Under the pieces are notes generated by a model that worked only from the letters and a program-made list of their open reading frames with translations, was not told the DNA's origin and did not search any database. The translations under genes and the position numbers were made by a program. Positions 1 through 9,027 of a DNA stretch of 64,000 nucleotides are shown here, piece after piece. This stretch comes from Mesorhizobium sp. BR1-1-16. GTDB lineage: Bacteria > Pseudomonadota > Alphaproteobacteria > Rhizobiales > Kaistiaceae. The DNA lies in the NCBI RefSeq assembly GCF_020165495.1, contig NZ_JAIUIE010000004.1:310001-374000 (forward strand). The letters run 5' to 3'. Each line of letters starts with the position of its first letter. Position 1 is the stretch's first letter.

Positions 1-864
1 CAAGGCGCTGAAGGTCATCAGGGCAAGGATCGAGAGCGCGATCATCGGCATCACCCGTGCCGCGTGACGCACGACCGCCCGCGTGAAGCCGAGGCCGATG
101 CGCCAGCCGATCAGCGCATAGGCCAGCGAGAGCAGCCATTCCGGCAATGCGATCTGGATGAGGCCCAGCCCCTGCAGCGTGGCACCGGCGATCATCGGGA
201 CGATCATCGCGCCGGCCGAAATCGGCAGCCACCGGCCAACGATGGTCCCGATCACGGCCACAGCGATCGTCGCCGCGAAGGGCCCGGGCTCCAGCGGCGG
301 AAACCAGATGATCGGCGGCGGGTGGAGATCGCCGATGTCGAGCGCAAACCGCGCGACGATCGCCGCTCCGGCTGCCACCATGACGACGCGCATATATTGC
401 ATCAGCGCGACGAGGCGCGCATCGGCGCCGGCGGCTTCGGCCATCAGCACCATGGCGGAGGCGCCGCCCGGCGAAGAGCCCCATACGGCTGTTGTCCCGG
501 GCACGATCCGGCGGTGGCCCATGAACCAGCCGAGCGCACTGGAGGCGAGGATGGTCGCCAGCACCACCGCCACGAACAGTGGCCAATCGGCCAGGAACGC
601 GACCACGATCTCCGGCGTCATCGCCGAGGCGATCAACATCGAGACGATGGCCTGCGCCGCCAGCGACAGCGGGTTGGAGACGCGGATCGTCGCTCCGCTC
701 AGCCCGGCGGCGATGGCCGCGATCATCGGGCCGAGCAGCAGGGCAGCGGGAAGCCCGACAACGAACAGCCCGCCCCCGAGAACGAGGGAAACTGCGAGCA
801 CGATGATCCACTGGAGGACTCGCGGCGCGGCACCGAACATCGTGGCAGGAGTGGTTGAGATCAT
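1..864 (-). CDS. AbrB family membrane protein (partial, C-terminus beyond the left edge)
   Basis: The reverse strand is open from an ATG at 864 to base 1 (288 codons) with no stop, so the C-terminus is missing. The product is very hydrophobic, with about eight predicted membrane segments. The central stretch reads WGSSPGGASAMVLMAEAAGA followed shortly by LMQYMRVVMV, which is characteristic of the AbrB/AmoA-like family (PF05145), membrane proteins once annotated as ammonia monooxygenases or as regulators of aidB. The biochemical role of the family is not established. A second ATG lies eight codons in (840) and could be the true start. The gene is divergent from the LysE exporter at 981. The large forward open frame across this region is a shadow of this gene. 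Confidence 0.85.
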   Translation of the reverse strand, partial: MISTTPATMFGAAPRVLQWIIVLAVSLVLGGGLFVVGLPAALLLGPMIAAIAAGLSGATIRVSNPLSLAAQAIVSMLIASAMTPEIVVAFLADWPLFVAVVLATILASSALGWFMGHRRIVPGTTAVWGSSPGGASAMVLMAEAAGADARLVALMQYMRVVMVAAGAAIVARFALDIGDLHPPPIIWFPPLEPGPFAATIAVAVIGTIVGRWLPISAGAMIVPMIAGATLQGLGLIQIALPEWLLSLAYALIGWRIGLGFTRAVVRHAARVMPMIALSILALMTFSAL

Positions 865-980
865 CGGCCCCGAAATGCCTTGCGGAACCGATGATATCCG
901 AACGGCTCCAGCACGCCACCGCCATTGCGGCAACCGCTCGCCGCCGTGCTATAGCTCAGTGGCTTCGGAGAAGGCCGGCC

Positions 981-1622
981 ATGCTGCAATTCGTTCCCCA
1001 GACCTCGGTTCTCATCGCCTATCTGGTCGCGGTCGTCGCGCTGACGCTGACGCCGGGGCCGGACATGACGCTCTTTCTCGGCAAGGCGATCGGCCAGTCG
1101 CGGCTGGCCGGCTGCGCGGCGTTTCTCGGCGCGTCGACCGGGCTGGTCATCCATACCGTGCTGGTAGCAGTCGGCCTCTCGGCCCTGCTCGCCGCTTCCG
1201 TCACCGCCTTCACGATCCTGAAAGTGGTCGGCTCGCTCTATCTCGTCTATCTCGCGGTTCAGGCCATCCGCCACGGTTCGGCACTTTCGGTCGGAGGAAA
1301 GGGCTCGTCCGATCCGATCGGCAAGGTCTATCTCAAGGGTCTCGCGATCAATCTGCTCAATCCGAAGATCATCGTGTTCTTCGTGACCTTCCTGCCGCAA
1401 TTCGTCTCTCCCGGCGATCCGCATGCCGCGGGCAAACTGATGTTTCTCGGCATCCTGTTCGTGGTGGTCGCGACGCCGATCAGCCTCGCCCTGATCTGGT
1501 TCGCGGGCTCGATCGCGACATTCCTGAAGCGCTCGCCCAAAGCGACGCGGGCCGTCGACTGGCTGTTCGCCGGCGTGATGGGCGCCTTCGCCGTGCGGCT
1601 CATTCTGGCGCACGGAAAATAG
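981..1622 (+). CDS. LysE/RhtB family amino-acid exporter
   Basis: A 213-residue integral membrane protein of the LysE/RhtB family (PF01810), which exports amino acids or their derivatives across the inner membrane. The N-terminal helix ends in the family motif LTPGPDM near residues 25-31, and the central NLLNPKIIVFFVTFLPQF segment is also typical. About six membrane helices are visible. I chose the ATG at 981 over an upstream in-frame start because GGAGAAGG sits just before it (967-974) and the family begins here. Its 3' end overlaps the convergent gene ending at 1600 by 23 bases. The substrate cannot be told from sequence. Confidence 0.88.
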   Translation: MLQFVPQTSVLIAYLVAVVALTLTPGPDMTLFLGKAIGQSRLAGCAAFLGASTGLVIHTVLVAVGLSALLAASVTAFTILKVVGSLYLVYLAVQAIRHGSALSVGGKGSSDPIGKVYLKGLAINLLNPKIIVFFVTFLPQFVSPGDPHAAGKLMFLGILFVVVATPISLALIWFAGSIATFLKRSPKATRAVDWLFAGVMGAFAVRLILAHGK

Positions 1623-2025
1623 CGCGCTCACGCAGGCCGGCGCCGCGGCCGGCGACCACCCAATAGACGAAGCCGGCGGAGAAGCCCGCTGCGACCCGCG
1701 GCAGGAACTCCGTATTGCCCGGCAGGCCGACGAGCTGCAGCGCGAAGCCGAGCGCGCCGCCGAACAGCACCCAGGCGATCAGCGAACGGATGGCGAAGAT
1801 CTCGGCGGCCGCGATCGCGACCAGAAACGGGACCAGCGCGCCCTGAGCGAGGATGCCGGTAAGCACGAAGGCCGGCGCCAGCGCGCCCGGCGGCATGCCA
1901 TCCGGCGCGAACTGGAAGTCGTCGGCGTTGAAACCGAATGCCAGGAGATAGACCGCGACCGCGACGAGGATCGCCGCCATCAGTCCGAGCGGGATAACGA
2001 GGATGATGCGCAGGAACGTCCGCAT
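1600..2025 (-). CDS. Small hypothetical membrane protein
   Basis: A 141-residue protein that I do not recognise as a named family. It starts at an ATG at 2025, one base after the recQ stop codon, so it is probably translated as the last gene of the recQ transcript. Four hydrophobic stretches are visible: residues about 3-25, a segment after the PPGALAP sequence, one around the middle, and one near SAGFVYWVVAG. It has no signal-peptide cleavage site. The upstream extension of the frame is inside recQ and is not coding. Function unknown; an inner-membrane location is inferred from hydrophobicity only. Confidence 0.7.
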   Translation of the reverse strand: MRTFLRIILVIPLGLMAAILVAVAVYLLAFGFNADDFQFAPDGMPPGALAPAFVLTGILAQGALVPFLVAIAAAEIFAIRSLIAWVLFGGALGFALQLVGLPGNTEFLPRVAAGFSAGFVYWVVAGRGAGLRERAIFRAPE

Positions 2026-2026
2026 C

Positions 2027-3832
2027 TCACGAGGCCTCGCTGATCGCCTCGAGGAACGCATCGCCGTAGAGCGACAGCTTCTTCTCGCCCACGCCCTGCA
2101 CGGCCCGCATCTCCTCCCGCGTCGACGGGCGGAGCTCCGCCATCTCGATAAGCGTCCGATCCGGAAAGACCATATAGGCGGCGACGCCCTCGTCACGGGC
2201 GATCTCGCGGCGCAGCGCGCGGAGCGCCTCGAAGAGATTGGCCGCCTCGCCTTCGAGACCATCGGCCCGGCTCTCGCGCGCCGATGAGCGGCGGGCGCGC
2301 GGCGGCGCGTCCTCGACCAGGCGCAGTTCGATCGTCTCGCGACCGAACAGGATCGCCTCCCCCTTCTCGGTCAGGCGGAAGCCGCCATGCTCCTCGCTGG
2401 CCTCCGTGAGGGCGCCCGCTGCGAAGATCTGGCGGATCAGCGTGCGCCAGCCATTGGCACTGCGTGCCGTGCCGACGCCGAACGTCTTGATCTTGTCATG
2501 GCCCTGCCGCTGGATCGCCTCGGTGGCCTCGCCCCGCAGCACGTCGATCAGATGTCCGGCACCATAACGCTGGCCGGTCCGCGCCACGGCCGAAAGCACC
2601 ATCTGTGCCTCCCGCGTCGCGTCGGCGAGCGCCGCTCCGCCCTGGCAAAGATCGCAGGCGCCACAGGGGCCGCTCTCCTCGCCGAAATATCCGAGCAGGG
2701 ACTGTCGGCGGCAGGTGGCGCTTTCGGCGAGATCGATCATCGCGGAAAGGCGGCGATGCTCCAGGCGCCGCTGCGCTTCGGATACCGCCTTGTCGTCGAT
2801 CTGGCGGCGGCGAAAGGCCATGTCCTCGATGCAGTAGAGCGTCAGCGTATCGGCCGGCAGCCCGTCACGGCCGGCGCGGCCGATCTCCTGATAATAGGAT
2901 TCGACGCCGCCCGGAAGGTCGGCATGGATGACGAAGCGGACATCCGGCTTGTTGATGCCCATGCCGAAGGCGATCGTCGCGGCGACGACGACATTATCCT
3001 CCTGCAGGAAGATGTCCTGGTTCTTCGCCCGGAGCGCCGCGTCCATGCCGGCGTGATAGGCGACGGCGCGGCGGCCGGAGCCGTTCAGCCATTCGGCGAG
3101 CTTCTCGGTGCGGTCGCGCGAGGAGGCATAGATGATGCCGCTCGCCCGCTCATGGCGTTTCAGGAAGTCGGCGATCTGGCTTCGCGGCCGGTCCTTGGCC
3201 TCGAAGCGGAGATGGATGTTCGGGCGGTCGAAGGAGTGAACGACGATGCGCGGCGGCTTTTGAAACAACTGGCTGGCGATGTCGCCGCGCGTTGCCGCGT
3301 CGGCCGTCGCCGTCAGAGCCACGACCTGGGCATTGCCGAGCGCCGTGCGGACCGTGGCAAGCTGGCGATATTCGGGGCGGAAGTCATGGCCCCATTGCGA
3401 GACGCAATGCGCTTCGTCGATGGCGAGGCGGCGCACATTCGAGGCGGCCAGCAGCGACACCAGCCCATCGGAAGCGAGCCGCTCCGGCGAGACGAAGAGG
3501 AGCGACAAGTCGCCGGCGCGGACGCGGGCGAGCGCCTCGCGGTTGGCCTCATCGCCATTGCTGGAATTCAGTGTCGCCGCGGCCACGCCGACATGGGCCA
3601 TCTGTTGCACCTGGTCGCGCATCAGCGCGATCAGCGGCGAGACGACCACCGTCAGCCCGCCATCGACGACGGCCGGAAGCTGGTAGCACATCGACTTGCC
3701 GGAGCCGGTGGGCATGACGGCGAGCACGTCTTCGCCGGCCAGCACGGCGCCGATGACCTCTTCCTGGCCGGGGCGGAAATCGTGATAGCCGAAAATGGTA
3801 TTGAGCGCGGCACGGGCGCGCGAAAGCGTCAT
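2027..3832 (-). CDS. recQ: ATP-dependent DNA helicase RecQ
   Basis: A 601-residue superfamily 2 helicase that unwinds DNA 3' to 5' in recombination and fork repair. Near the N-terminus are the RecQ motif 0 ([14 protein letters not shown]) and Walker A (MPTGSGKS); next comes the DEAH box in [18 protein letters not shown]; then motif VI in [14 protein letters not shown]. The zinc-binding cysteines follow ([10 protein letters not shown] then CGACDLC), and an HRDC domain fills the C-terminus. The length fits the family. It lies downstream of recF and a LysE gene on the same strand, and the next small gene begins one base after its stop. Confidence 0.97.
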   Translation of the reverse strand: MTLSRARAALNTIFGYHDFRPGQEEVIGAVLAGEDVLAVMPTGSGKSMCYQLPAVVDGGLTVVVSPLIALMRDQVQQMAHVGVAAATLNSSNGDEANREALARVRAGDLSLLFVSPERLASDGLVSLLAASNVRRLAIDEAHCVSQWGHDFRPEYRQLATVRTALGNAQVVALTATADAATRGDIASQLFQKPPRIVVHSFDRPNIHLRFEAKDRPRSQIADFLKRHERASGIIYASSRDRTEKLAEWLNGSGRRAVAYHAGMDAALRAKNQDIFLQEDNVVVAATIAFGMGINKPDVRFVIHADLPGGVESYYQEIGRAGRDGLPADTLTLYCIEDMAFRRRQIDDKAVSEAQRRLEHRRLSAMIDLAESATCRRQSLLGYFGEESGPCGACDLCQGGAALADATREAQMVLSAVARTGQRYGAGHLIDVLRGEATEAIQRQGHDKIKTFGVGTARSANGWRTLIRQIFAAGALTEASEEHGGFRLTEKGEAILFGRETIELRLVEDAPPRARRSSARESRADGLEGEAANLFEALRALRREIARDEGVAAYMVFPDRTLIEMAELRPSTREEMRAVQGVGEKKLSLYGDAFLEAISEAS

Positions 3833-3927
3833 GGAGATCCTGGGCGAAAAGACTTTGGGGGCGGAGTGATTCGTTACCGGGATGCTAACGTCTCACCCCT
3901 CGCAATTCACGCCTTTCACGTGCAGCG

Positions 3928-4551
3928 TCAGCGCGCCGCGATGGCAACGGCGGCGCCGGCCATGACCGCGCCGCTTGTACGCTGAACGAGTTTCACCGCG
4001 CGCGGGCTGGTGATGAGGCTGCGGGCCCGAAGCGCGAGCACGATATAGAAGCCGAACACCACGGCCAGCACCGCCAGCGTCACGAGCGTCAACTCGACAA
4101 AGGCCAGCACGTCGATCCGCGCAAGATCGACAAGGCTAGGCAGCAGCGCGAGATAGAAGATCATGGTCTTCGGATTGCCCATCGTCACGGCAAGGCCGGC
4201 GAGAAAGAGACGCGCGTGGCTCTCGCGTCCCCGGGCCGGCGCGATCTGGCGCGCCTCGGCGGGGGCGGTCCACATCCTCACGGCGAGATAGAGGAGGTAG
4301 GCCGCGCCGGCATATTTGACCAGCATGAACACCTCGCGGAACGTCTCGGCGAGGACAGCGAGGCCGAGCACCGCGAGCGACAGCCAGACGACATCGCCGA
4401 CCGCCATGCCGGAAACGAAGGCGACCGCCCCGTCCCGCCCCCGTCCAAGCACCCGCCCGACGATCGCGGCAATGCCGGGACCCGGCGCAAAGGCGGCGAC
4501 GGCAAGCGCAAGGGCAAAGATCAGAAGGCCCGACGGCGACAATCCGGTCAT
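3928..4551 (-). CDS. LysE family translocator
   Basis: A 207-residue inner-membrane protein of the LysE/RhtB exporter family. The family signature is present as FAPGPGIAAIVGRVLGRG near residues 22-39, and MGNPKTMIFYLALLPSLV is the usual NPK-containing helix. Its ATG overlaps the recF stop codon (ATGA), so it is probably translationally coupled to recF, which is an unusual partner for an exporter. A 95-base gap separates it from recQ. It is the second LysE homologue in the first 5 kb but is not a close copy of the one at 981. Substrate unknown. Confidence 0.88.
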   Translation of the reverse strand: MTGLSPSGLLIFALALAVAAFAPGPGIAAIVGRVLGRGRDGAVAFVSGMAVGDVVWLSLAVLGLAVLAETFREVFMLVKYAGAAYLLYLAVRMWTAPAEARQIAPARGRESHARLFLAGLAVTMGNPKTMIFYLALLPSLVDLARIDVLAFVELTLVTLAVLAVVFGFYIVLALRARSLITSPRAVKLVQRTSGAVMAGAAVAIAAR

Positions 4552-5720
4552 GATGCAGGTTCCTCCCGCGCGAACGGCTCGATCCTACCAGCGCCGACCA
4601 TGAAAATCTCGGCGGATGATGGCAGCTCGCCGAAGAGCGCCGGGTCGGCGCCTGTCATGAAGACCTGGCTCCCCAAGGCGTCCAATGCGTCGAACAGCGC
4701 GGCGCGGCGGCGACGGTCGAGATGGGCGGCGACCTCGTCGAGCAGCACCAGCGGGGCGAGACCGCTCGCGGCCGCGACGAGGCGGGCATGAGCAAGCACG
4801 ATCCCGACCAGCAGCGCCTTCTGCTCACCCGTCGAGGCGCGCTCGGCCGCCACATCCTTGGGTCCGTGGCGGACCTTCAAATCGCTGGTATGCGGGCCGA
4901 TGAGTGCCCGGCCCGCCGCCGCATCGCGCGGCCGGGCGTCGCGGAGCGCTCCGCGGAAGCGCTCCGTCGCTGCCGCCTCGCCGTCCGCCAGCATCGCCTC
5001 GACGGTGCCCTCGATGGTAAGGTCTGCCCAGGGAAACGGCGCATCGTCATCGCGGGTCCCAGCCGCGAGCACAGCCAACCTTTCGACCGCGCCGCTGCGC
5101 ACACGGGCGATTTCGACGCCAAGCGTTGCGATCTCCGTTTCGATCCCGTCCAGCCAGGCTCGATCGGGTTGCGGCTCCTCAAGCAAGCGGTTGCGGCCGC
5201 GGAGCGCGCGCTCATAGGCAGAGACCCGGCTGCCGTGTCGGGCATCGATGGCGAGGACGAGACGATCAAGGAAGCGCCGGCGATCACCGGCAGCCCCGGT
5301 GAAGATGGCATCGAGCGCCGGCGTCAGCCAGACGACGCGGATATGCTCGGCGAAGGCCGCTGGCGAGCCGACAGGAGCGCCATCGATCCGGCAGCGGCGC
5401 GGCGAAAGCGCTCCGTCCGGAAGGCGTTCGATGCCCGTGCCGAGCCTGACATCACCGGAAGGGCCATCCAGCGCGATCGACACTGCAAAACCGCCGTCGC
5501 CGCCGGCCCGTGCCATCTCGGCGAGATCGGCCCGGCGAAGCCCGCGGCCGGCGGTGAACAGCGACAGCGCCTCGATCAGATTGGTCTTGCCGGCGCCATT
5601 CTCTCCGGTAAGCGCAACGAGCCGGCCGGCGACCGGCAGGTCGAGGCTCGGATAGGAGCGGAAATCAGAGAGGATGATCCGCGCGACGCGCGGCGCGGCG
5701 GACGGTTCGCCGACGCTCAC
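4548..5720 (-). CDS. recF: DNA replication and repair protein RecF
   Basis: A 390-residue SMC-like ATPase that helps load RecA at single-strand gaps. It has Walker A GENGAGKT (residues 39-46), the ABC-like signature STGEQKALLVG, and Walker B in PLVLLDEVAAHLD near the C-terminus. It starts at a GTG at 5720 that overlaps the dnaN stop (GTGA), which is the expected dnaN-recF coupling. The length is normal for the alphaproteobacterial protein. The start is supported by the downstream sequence ARIILSDFRSYPSLDL, the conserved RecF N-terminus; the first 12 residues are a poorly conserved extension. Confidence 0.96.
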   Translation of the reverse strand: MSVGEPSAAPRVARIILSDFRSYPSLDLPVAGRLVALTGENGAGKTNLIEALSLFTAGRGLRRADLAEMARAGGDGGFAVSIALDGPSGDVRLGTGIERLPDGALSPRRCRIDGAPVGSPAAFAEHIRVVWLTPALDAIFTGAAGDRRRFLDRLVLAIDARHGSRVSAYERALRGRNRLLEEPQPDRAWLDGIETEIATLGVEIARVRSGAVERLAVLAAGTRDDDAPFPWADLTIEGTVEAMLADGEAAATERFRGALRDARPRDAAAGRALIGPHTSDLKVRHGPKDVAAERASTGEQKALLVGIVLAHARLVAAASGLAPLVLLDEVAAHLDRRRRAALFDALDALGSQVFMTGADPALFGELPSSAEIFMVGAGRIEPFAREEPAS

Positions 5721-6844
5721 ACGCGCATCGGCATCAGGACATAGAGCGCGTCATCGTCGCCCTCGTCCTGGATCAGGGTCGGAGAGCCCGGATCGGCGAA
5801 GCGGAACAGCGCCGTCGCGGTCTTCAACTGCCCGGCGATGTCGAGCAAATAGCGCGAGTTGAAGCCGATATCGAGCGGCGATGCGCTGTAATCGACATCG
5901 AGCTCTTCGGTCGCCGAGCCGGAATCGGGATTGTTGACGGTGAGCGACAGGCGACCGTCATCGCCGAGCGAGAGCTTGACCGCGCGTCCGCGCTCGCTGG
6001 CAATGGTCGAGACGCGATCGACGGCGTCGGAGAAGGTGGCGCGGTCGACCTTCAATGCCTTGTCATTGCCTTGCGGAATGACGCGGGCGTAATCCGGGAA
6101 GGTGCCGTCAATCAGCTTCGACGTCAGCACGACAGGTCCGAAGGTGACGCGAATCTTGGTGTCGGAAATCTCGATCGCTGCCAGCGCCGCCGGATCGGGG
6201 GTGTCGAGCAGCTTCTGGATCTCGCCGACCGTCTTGCGCGGAATGATAATGCCCGGCATGCCATCGGCGCCTTCCGGCACGCTGGTCTGGGCGCGGGCAA
6301 GGCGGTGGCCATCGGTCGCGACCGCGCGCAGCAGCGTGCGGCCTTCGACAGTCGGCGTGTGCAGGTAGATGCCGTTCAGGTAATAGCGCGTCTCCTCGGT
6401 GGAGATCGCGAACTGGGTCCGGTCGATCAGCGTCTTGAAGGCTGTCGCCGGCAATTCGAACCGCACCGGGAACTGGCCGGTGGTCAAATCGGGAAAATCG
6501 GTCTCGGGCAGCATCTGCAGCGAGAAGCTCGACCGGCCCGAGCGCACCAGAACCGTCTGTCCGTCGGGCGCCGTCTCAAGCGCTACTTCAGCGCCGTCGG
6601 GCAGCTTGCGGACGATGTCGTAGAGCATATGCGCAGGGACGGTCGTCGCACCAGCGCGGCCAACCTCCGCCGGCACCGTCTCGAGGATCTCGAGATCGAG
6701 ATCCGTCGCCTTCAGCGTCAGCTCGGACCCGCTCGCCCGGATCAGGACATTCGAGAGGATCGGGATCGTGTTCCGCCGCTCGACGACGCGATGAACGTGG
6801 TTGAGGGACTTGAGGAGACTGGAACGCTCGAGGATCGCTCTCAT
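5717..6844 (-). CDS. dnaN: DNA polymerase III subunit beta (sliding clamp)
   Basis: A 375-residue sliding clamp that encircles DNA and tethers polymerase III. The N-terminus MRAILERSSLLKSLNHVHRV, followed by VERRNTIPILSNVLI, is the standard alphaproteobacterial DnaN start, so I use the ATG at 6844 and not the in-frame start 24 codons upstream. All three clamp domains are present and the protein ends in LMPMRV, matching the conserved C-terminus that packs at the clamp-loader site. It sits 183 bases downstream of dnaA and overlaps recF by four bases. Confidence 0.97.
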   Translation of the reverse strand: MRAILERSSLLKSLNHVHRVVERRNTIPILSNVLIRASGSELTLKATDLDLEILETVPAEVGRAGATTVPAHMLYDIVRKLPDGAEVALETAPDGQTVLVRSGRSSFSLQMLPETDFPDLTTGQFPVRFELPATAFKTLIDRTQFAISTEETRYYLNGIYLHTPTVEGRTLLRAVATDGHRLARAQTSVPEGADGMPGIIIPRKTVGEIQKLLDTPDPAALAAIEISDTKIRVTFGPVVLTSKLIDGTFPDYARVIPQGNDKALKVDRATFSDAVDRVSTIASERGRAVKLSLGDDGRLSLTVNNPDSGSATEELDVDYSASPLDIGFNSRYLLDIAGQLKTATALFRFADPGSPTLIQDEGDDDALYVLMPMRV

Positions 6845-7027
6845 GGAAACGCGGGAACCCTGGCAGTGAGCCGCGCGCGGCGCGGGGTCGATTGAGGCGA
6901 GCGCTGCCGCCTCCACGGACGAAGGAAGGTGGCGGTTTCCGCCGCGGAAGGCAAGAGCGCCGACACCAAGCGCGGCAGGGAAAACCCGCCGCGGAGGAGA
7001 AACGCGCTTTGCGGTGAGCGCTGCGCG
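6845..7027 (-). promoter_or_regulatory. dnaA-dnaN intergenic spacer
   Basis: A 183-base spacer between the dnaA stop and the dnaN start. In the transcribed direction it could hold a dnaN promoter, but I see no convincing -35/-10 pair and no hairpin followed by a T-tract. It contains no consensus DnaA box. An in-frame extension of dnaN runs into it but has no ribosome-binding site. Confidence 0.3.
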
Positions 7028-8551
7028 CTATTCGTCGATCATCCGCCGCAGGAGCTCGACCTCTTCGGCGAGGTTGCGGTCATCGCGCATCAGTTCCTCG
7101 ACCTTGCGCACCGCATGCAGCACCGTCGTGTGGTCACGACCGCCGAAGCGGCGGCCGATCTCGGGCAATGAGCGCGGCGTCAGCGTCTTCGAGAGATACA
7201 TCGCGATCTGGCGCGGCCTGACGATTGTCCGCGTGCGTCGGCTCGACAGGAGATCGGCCTTCGACACGTTGAAATGAACGGCGACGACCTTCTGGATGTC
7301 CTCGATCTTGACGCGGCGGGGCTCGCGCGCGCCGACGAGATCACGCAGCGTGATCTCGGCCGAGGCCATGGTCACCGGCTGGTTGGTGAACTGCCACTGC
7401 GCGACGAGGCGGTTCAGCGCCCCTTCGAGATCGCGGCCGTTGGAGACCACCGACTGGGCGACATATTCGATGACAGTGTCAGGGATCGCGACGCCGGTAT
7501 TCTGGCCTTGCGCGAGCCGGTAGCGGCTCTTCAGGATCTGGCGGCGAAGATCGAGATCCGGCGCATCGATCTCGAAGGCAACACCGCCGCGCAGGCGCGA
7601 GCGCACGCGCTCGTCGAGCGTTTCGAGATCCGCTGCCGGCCGGTCGGCGGCGACCACCACCTGCCTGGCGCCATCGATCAGCGCGTTCAGCATGTGGCAG
7701 AATTCCTGCTGCACCGATTTGCCCTGCAGGAACTGCAGGTCGTCGATCAGCAGAAGATCAATCTCGCGCAGGCTCTCCTTGAAGGCGATGGCCGACTGGT
7801 TCTTGAGCGAGGCGACGAAGCGGAACATGAAATGCTCTGCCGTCAGATAGACGACCTTGCGCGCGGGATCGGCGGCGCGGGCAGCCTGGGCGATCGCATG
7901 CAGGAGATGCGTCTTGCCGCGGCCGACGCCGGCATGGAGATAAAGCGGGTTATAGGCGGTCGGGCGTCCCGACGGCGTTTCGGCGATGGCGCGCGCCGCG
8001 GCATAGGCGACACGGTTCGCCGACCCTTCGCAGAAGGTCTCGAAGCTGAAGCGCGGATCGACCGGCGAGCCAGGGCCTTCGCTGTCCGCGCGCTGCGGCG
8101 CGGCGATGATCACCGGCGCGGCGGGAAGGAGGGTCGGCTGAGACGCGGCCGGCTCGGAAACGGCGACGACCGGCTCGACACGGGCCAGCGGACGGGCACG
8201 GATCGTGCCCCGCACCACGAGCTCGATGCGGCGGATGCTCTCGATCTCGGCCTGCCAGAGACCGAGCAGCTTCTCGATATAATGCGCCTGAATCCAGGAT
8301 TTCAGGAAACGGGTCGGGACCGTCAAATTCACGGAAAGGCCGTCGGCCTCGGCGAATTCGACGCGCGCGAACCAGCTCTGGAAAACGTCCTCGCCGAGTT
8401 CGCTGCGCAGGCGGCGCTTGACGCGGTCCCACAGGGCTGCATCGGCTGGGCCGGTAGTGGCAGAACCACTCACAACAATGCCCTCCGCATCGGCGATCGC
8501 CTTGAGCGCCGCCGTCCCGGAGCCGAAGTCTCCCGTCCTGTCATCGCGCAT
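7028..8551 (-). CDS. dnaA: Chromosomal replication initiator protein DnaA
   Basis: A 507-residue AAA+ initiator that binds DnaA boxes and melts the origin. Domain I is near the N-terminus (LWDRVKRRLRSELGEDVFQSW is cut here as LWDRVKRRLRSELGED), followed by a variable linker. Walker A is GVGRGKTHLL, Walker B is LLLIDDLQFL, and the C-terminal DnaA signature is RFGGRDHTTVLHAVRKVE. I place the start at the ATG at 8551 because AGAGGGG lies a few bases upstream; in-frame TTG, ATG and ATG codons at 8584, 8581 and 8569 are possible alternatives, and the first of these overlaps the stop of the rhodanese gene. It is likely cotranscribed with that gene. Confidence 0.95.
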   Translation of the reverse strand: MRDDRTGDFGSGTAALKAIADAEGIVVSGSATTGPADAALWDRVKRRLRSELGEDVFQSWFARVEFAEADGLSVNLTVPTRFLKSWIQAHYIEKLLGLWQAEIESIRRIELVVRGTIRARPLARVEPVVAVSEPAASQPTLLPAAPVIIAAPQRADSEGPGSPVDPRFSFETFCEGSANRVAYAAARAIAETPSGRPTAYNPLYLHAGVGRGKTHLLHAIAQAARAADPARKVVYLTAEHFMFRFVASLKNQSAIAFKESLREIDLLLIDDLQFLQGKSVQQEFCHMLNALIDGARQVVVAADRPAADLETLDERVRSRLRGGVAFEIDAPDLDLRRQILKSRYRLAQGQNTGVAIPDTVIEYVAQSVVSNGRDLEGALNRLVAQWQFTNQPVTMASAEITLRDLVGAREPRRVKIEDIQKVVAVHFNVSKADLLSSRRTRTIVRPRQIAMYLSKTLTPRSLPEIGRRFGGRDHTTVLHAVRKVEELMRDDRNLAEEVELLRRMIDE

Positions 8552-8580
8552 CACAGCCCCTCTGTTCATCGAAAGTGTCA

Positions 8581-9027
8581 TCAAGATTGAACCCAGGGCA
8601 GCCCGGCGGCCTTCCAGCCGTCAACTGAACCCCGGTGCCGCCCCTCATCGAGCGGCCCCTCGAACCCGCCCGCGATATTGAAGCAACGGTCGAAACCTTC
8701 CGCCGCCATCGCCCGTGCCGCCGCAAGGCTGCGCACGCCGGAGCGGCAGAGAAAATAGAGCGCGGTCTCGCGGCCCACGCCGCGCCGATCGAGCTCGCCA
8801 GCGAGCACCTCGGCGAAATCGGCATTCACCGCCATCGCCGGAAAGCTCTGCCATTCGACCAGCAGCGTCTCCTTGCCGAGGGCCGAGAGGTCGACGATGC
8901 CGACATAGCCCCACTCCGCCTTGGTCCTGACGTCGATCAGCATCGACTGCGGCTCGCTGGCGAGACCATCCCAGGCTTCGGCAGCAGAGACATCCCCGGC
9001 AAAGGTTCCGGCAGGCGATTGAGACAT
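8581..9027 (-). CDS. Rhodanese-like domain protein
   Basis: A 148-residue single rhodanese domain (PF00581). SMLIDVRTKAEWGYVG near residue 28 is the first conserved block, and CRSGVRS holds the probable catalytic cysteine C94 in the active-site loop. NIAGGFEGPLD is the usual third block. Single-domain rhodaneses transfer sulfur from persulfide donors; the acceptor here is unknown. The gene lies immediately upstream of dnaA on the same strand, and its stop codon overlaps possible upstream dnaA starts, so the two are probably cotranscribed from a promoter in the following gap. There is no signal peptide, so it is cytoplasmic. Confidence 0.9.
   Translation of the reverse strand: MSQSPAGTFAGDVSAAEAWDGLASEPQSMLIDVRTKAEWGYVGIVDLSALGKETLLVEWQSFPAMAVNADFAEVLAGELDRRGVGRETALYFLCRSGVRSLAAARAMAAEGFDRCFNIAGGFEGPLDEGRHRGSVDGWKAAGLPWVQS

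Noticed and set aside
158-1666. A 502-residue forward frame over the AbrB-like gene
   Set aside because: It reads in a different frame from the LysE gene and opposite the AbrB-like protein, whose motifs are unmistakable on the reverse strand.
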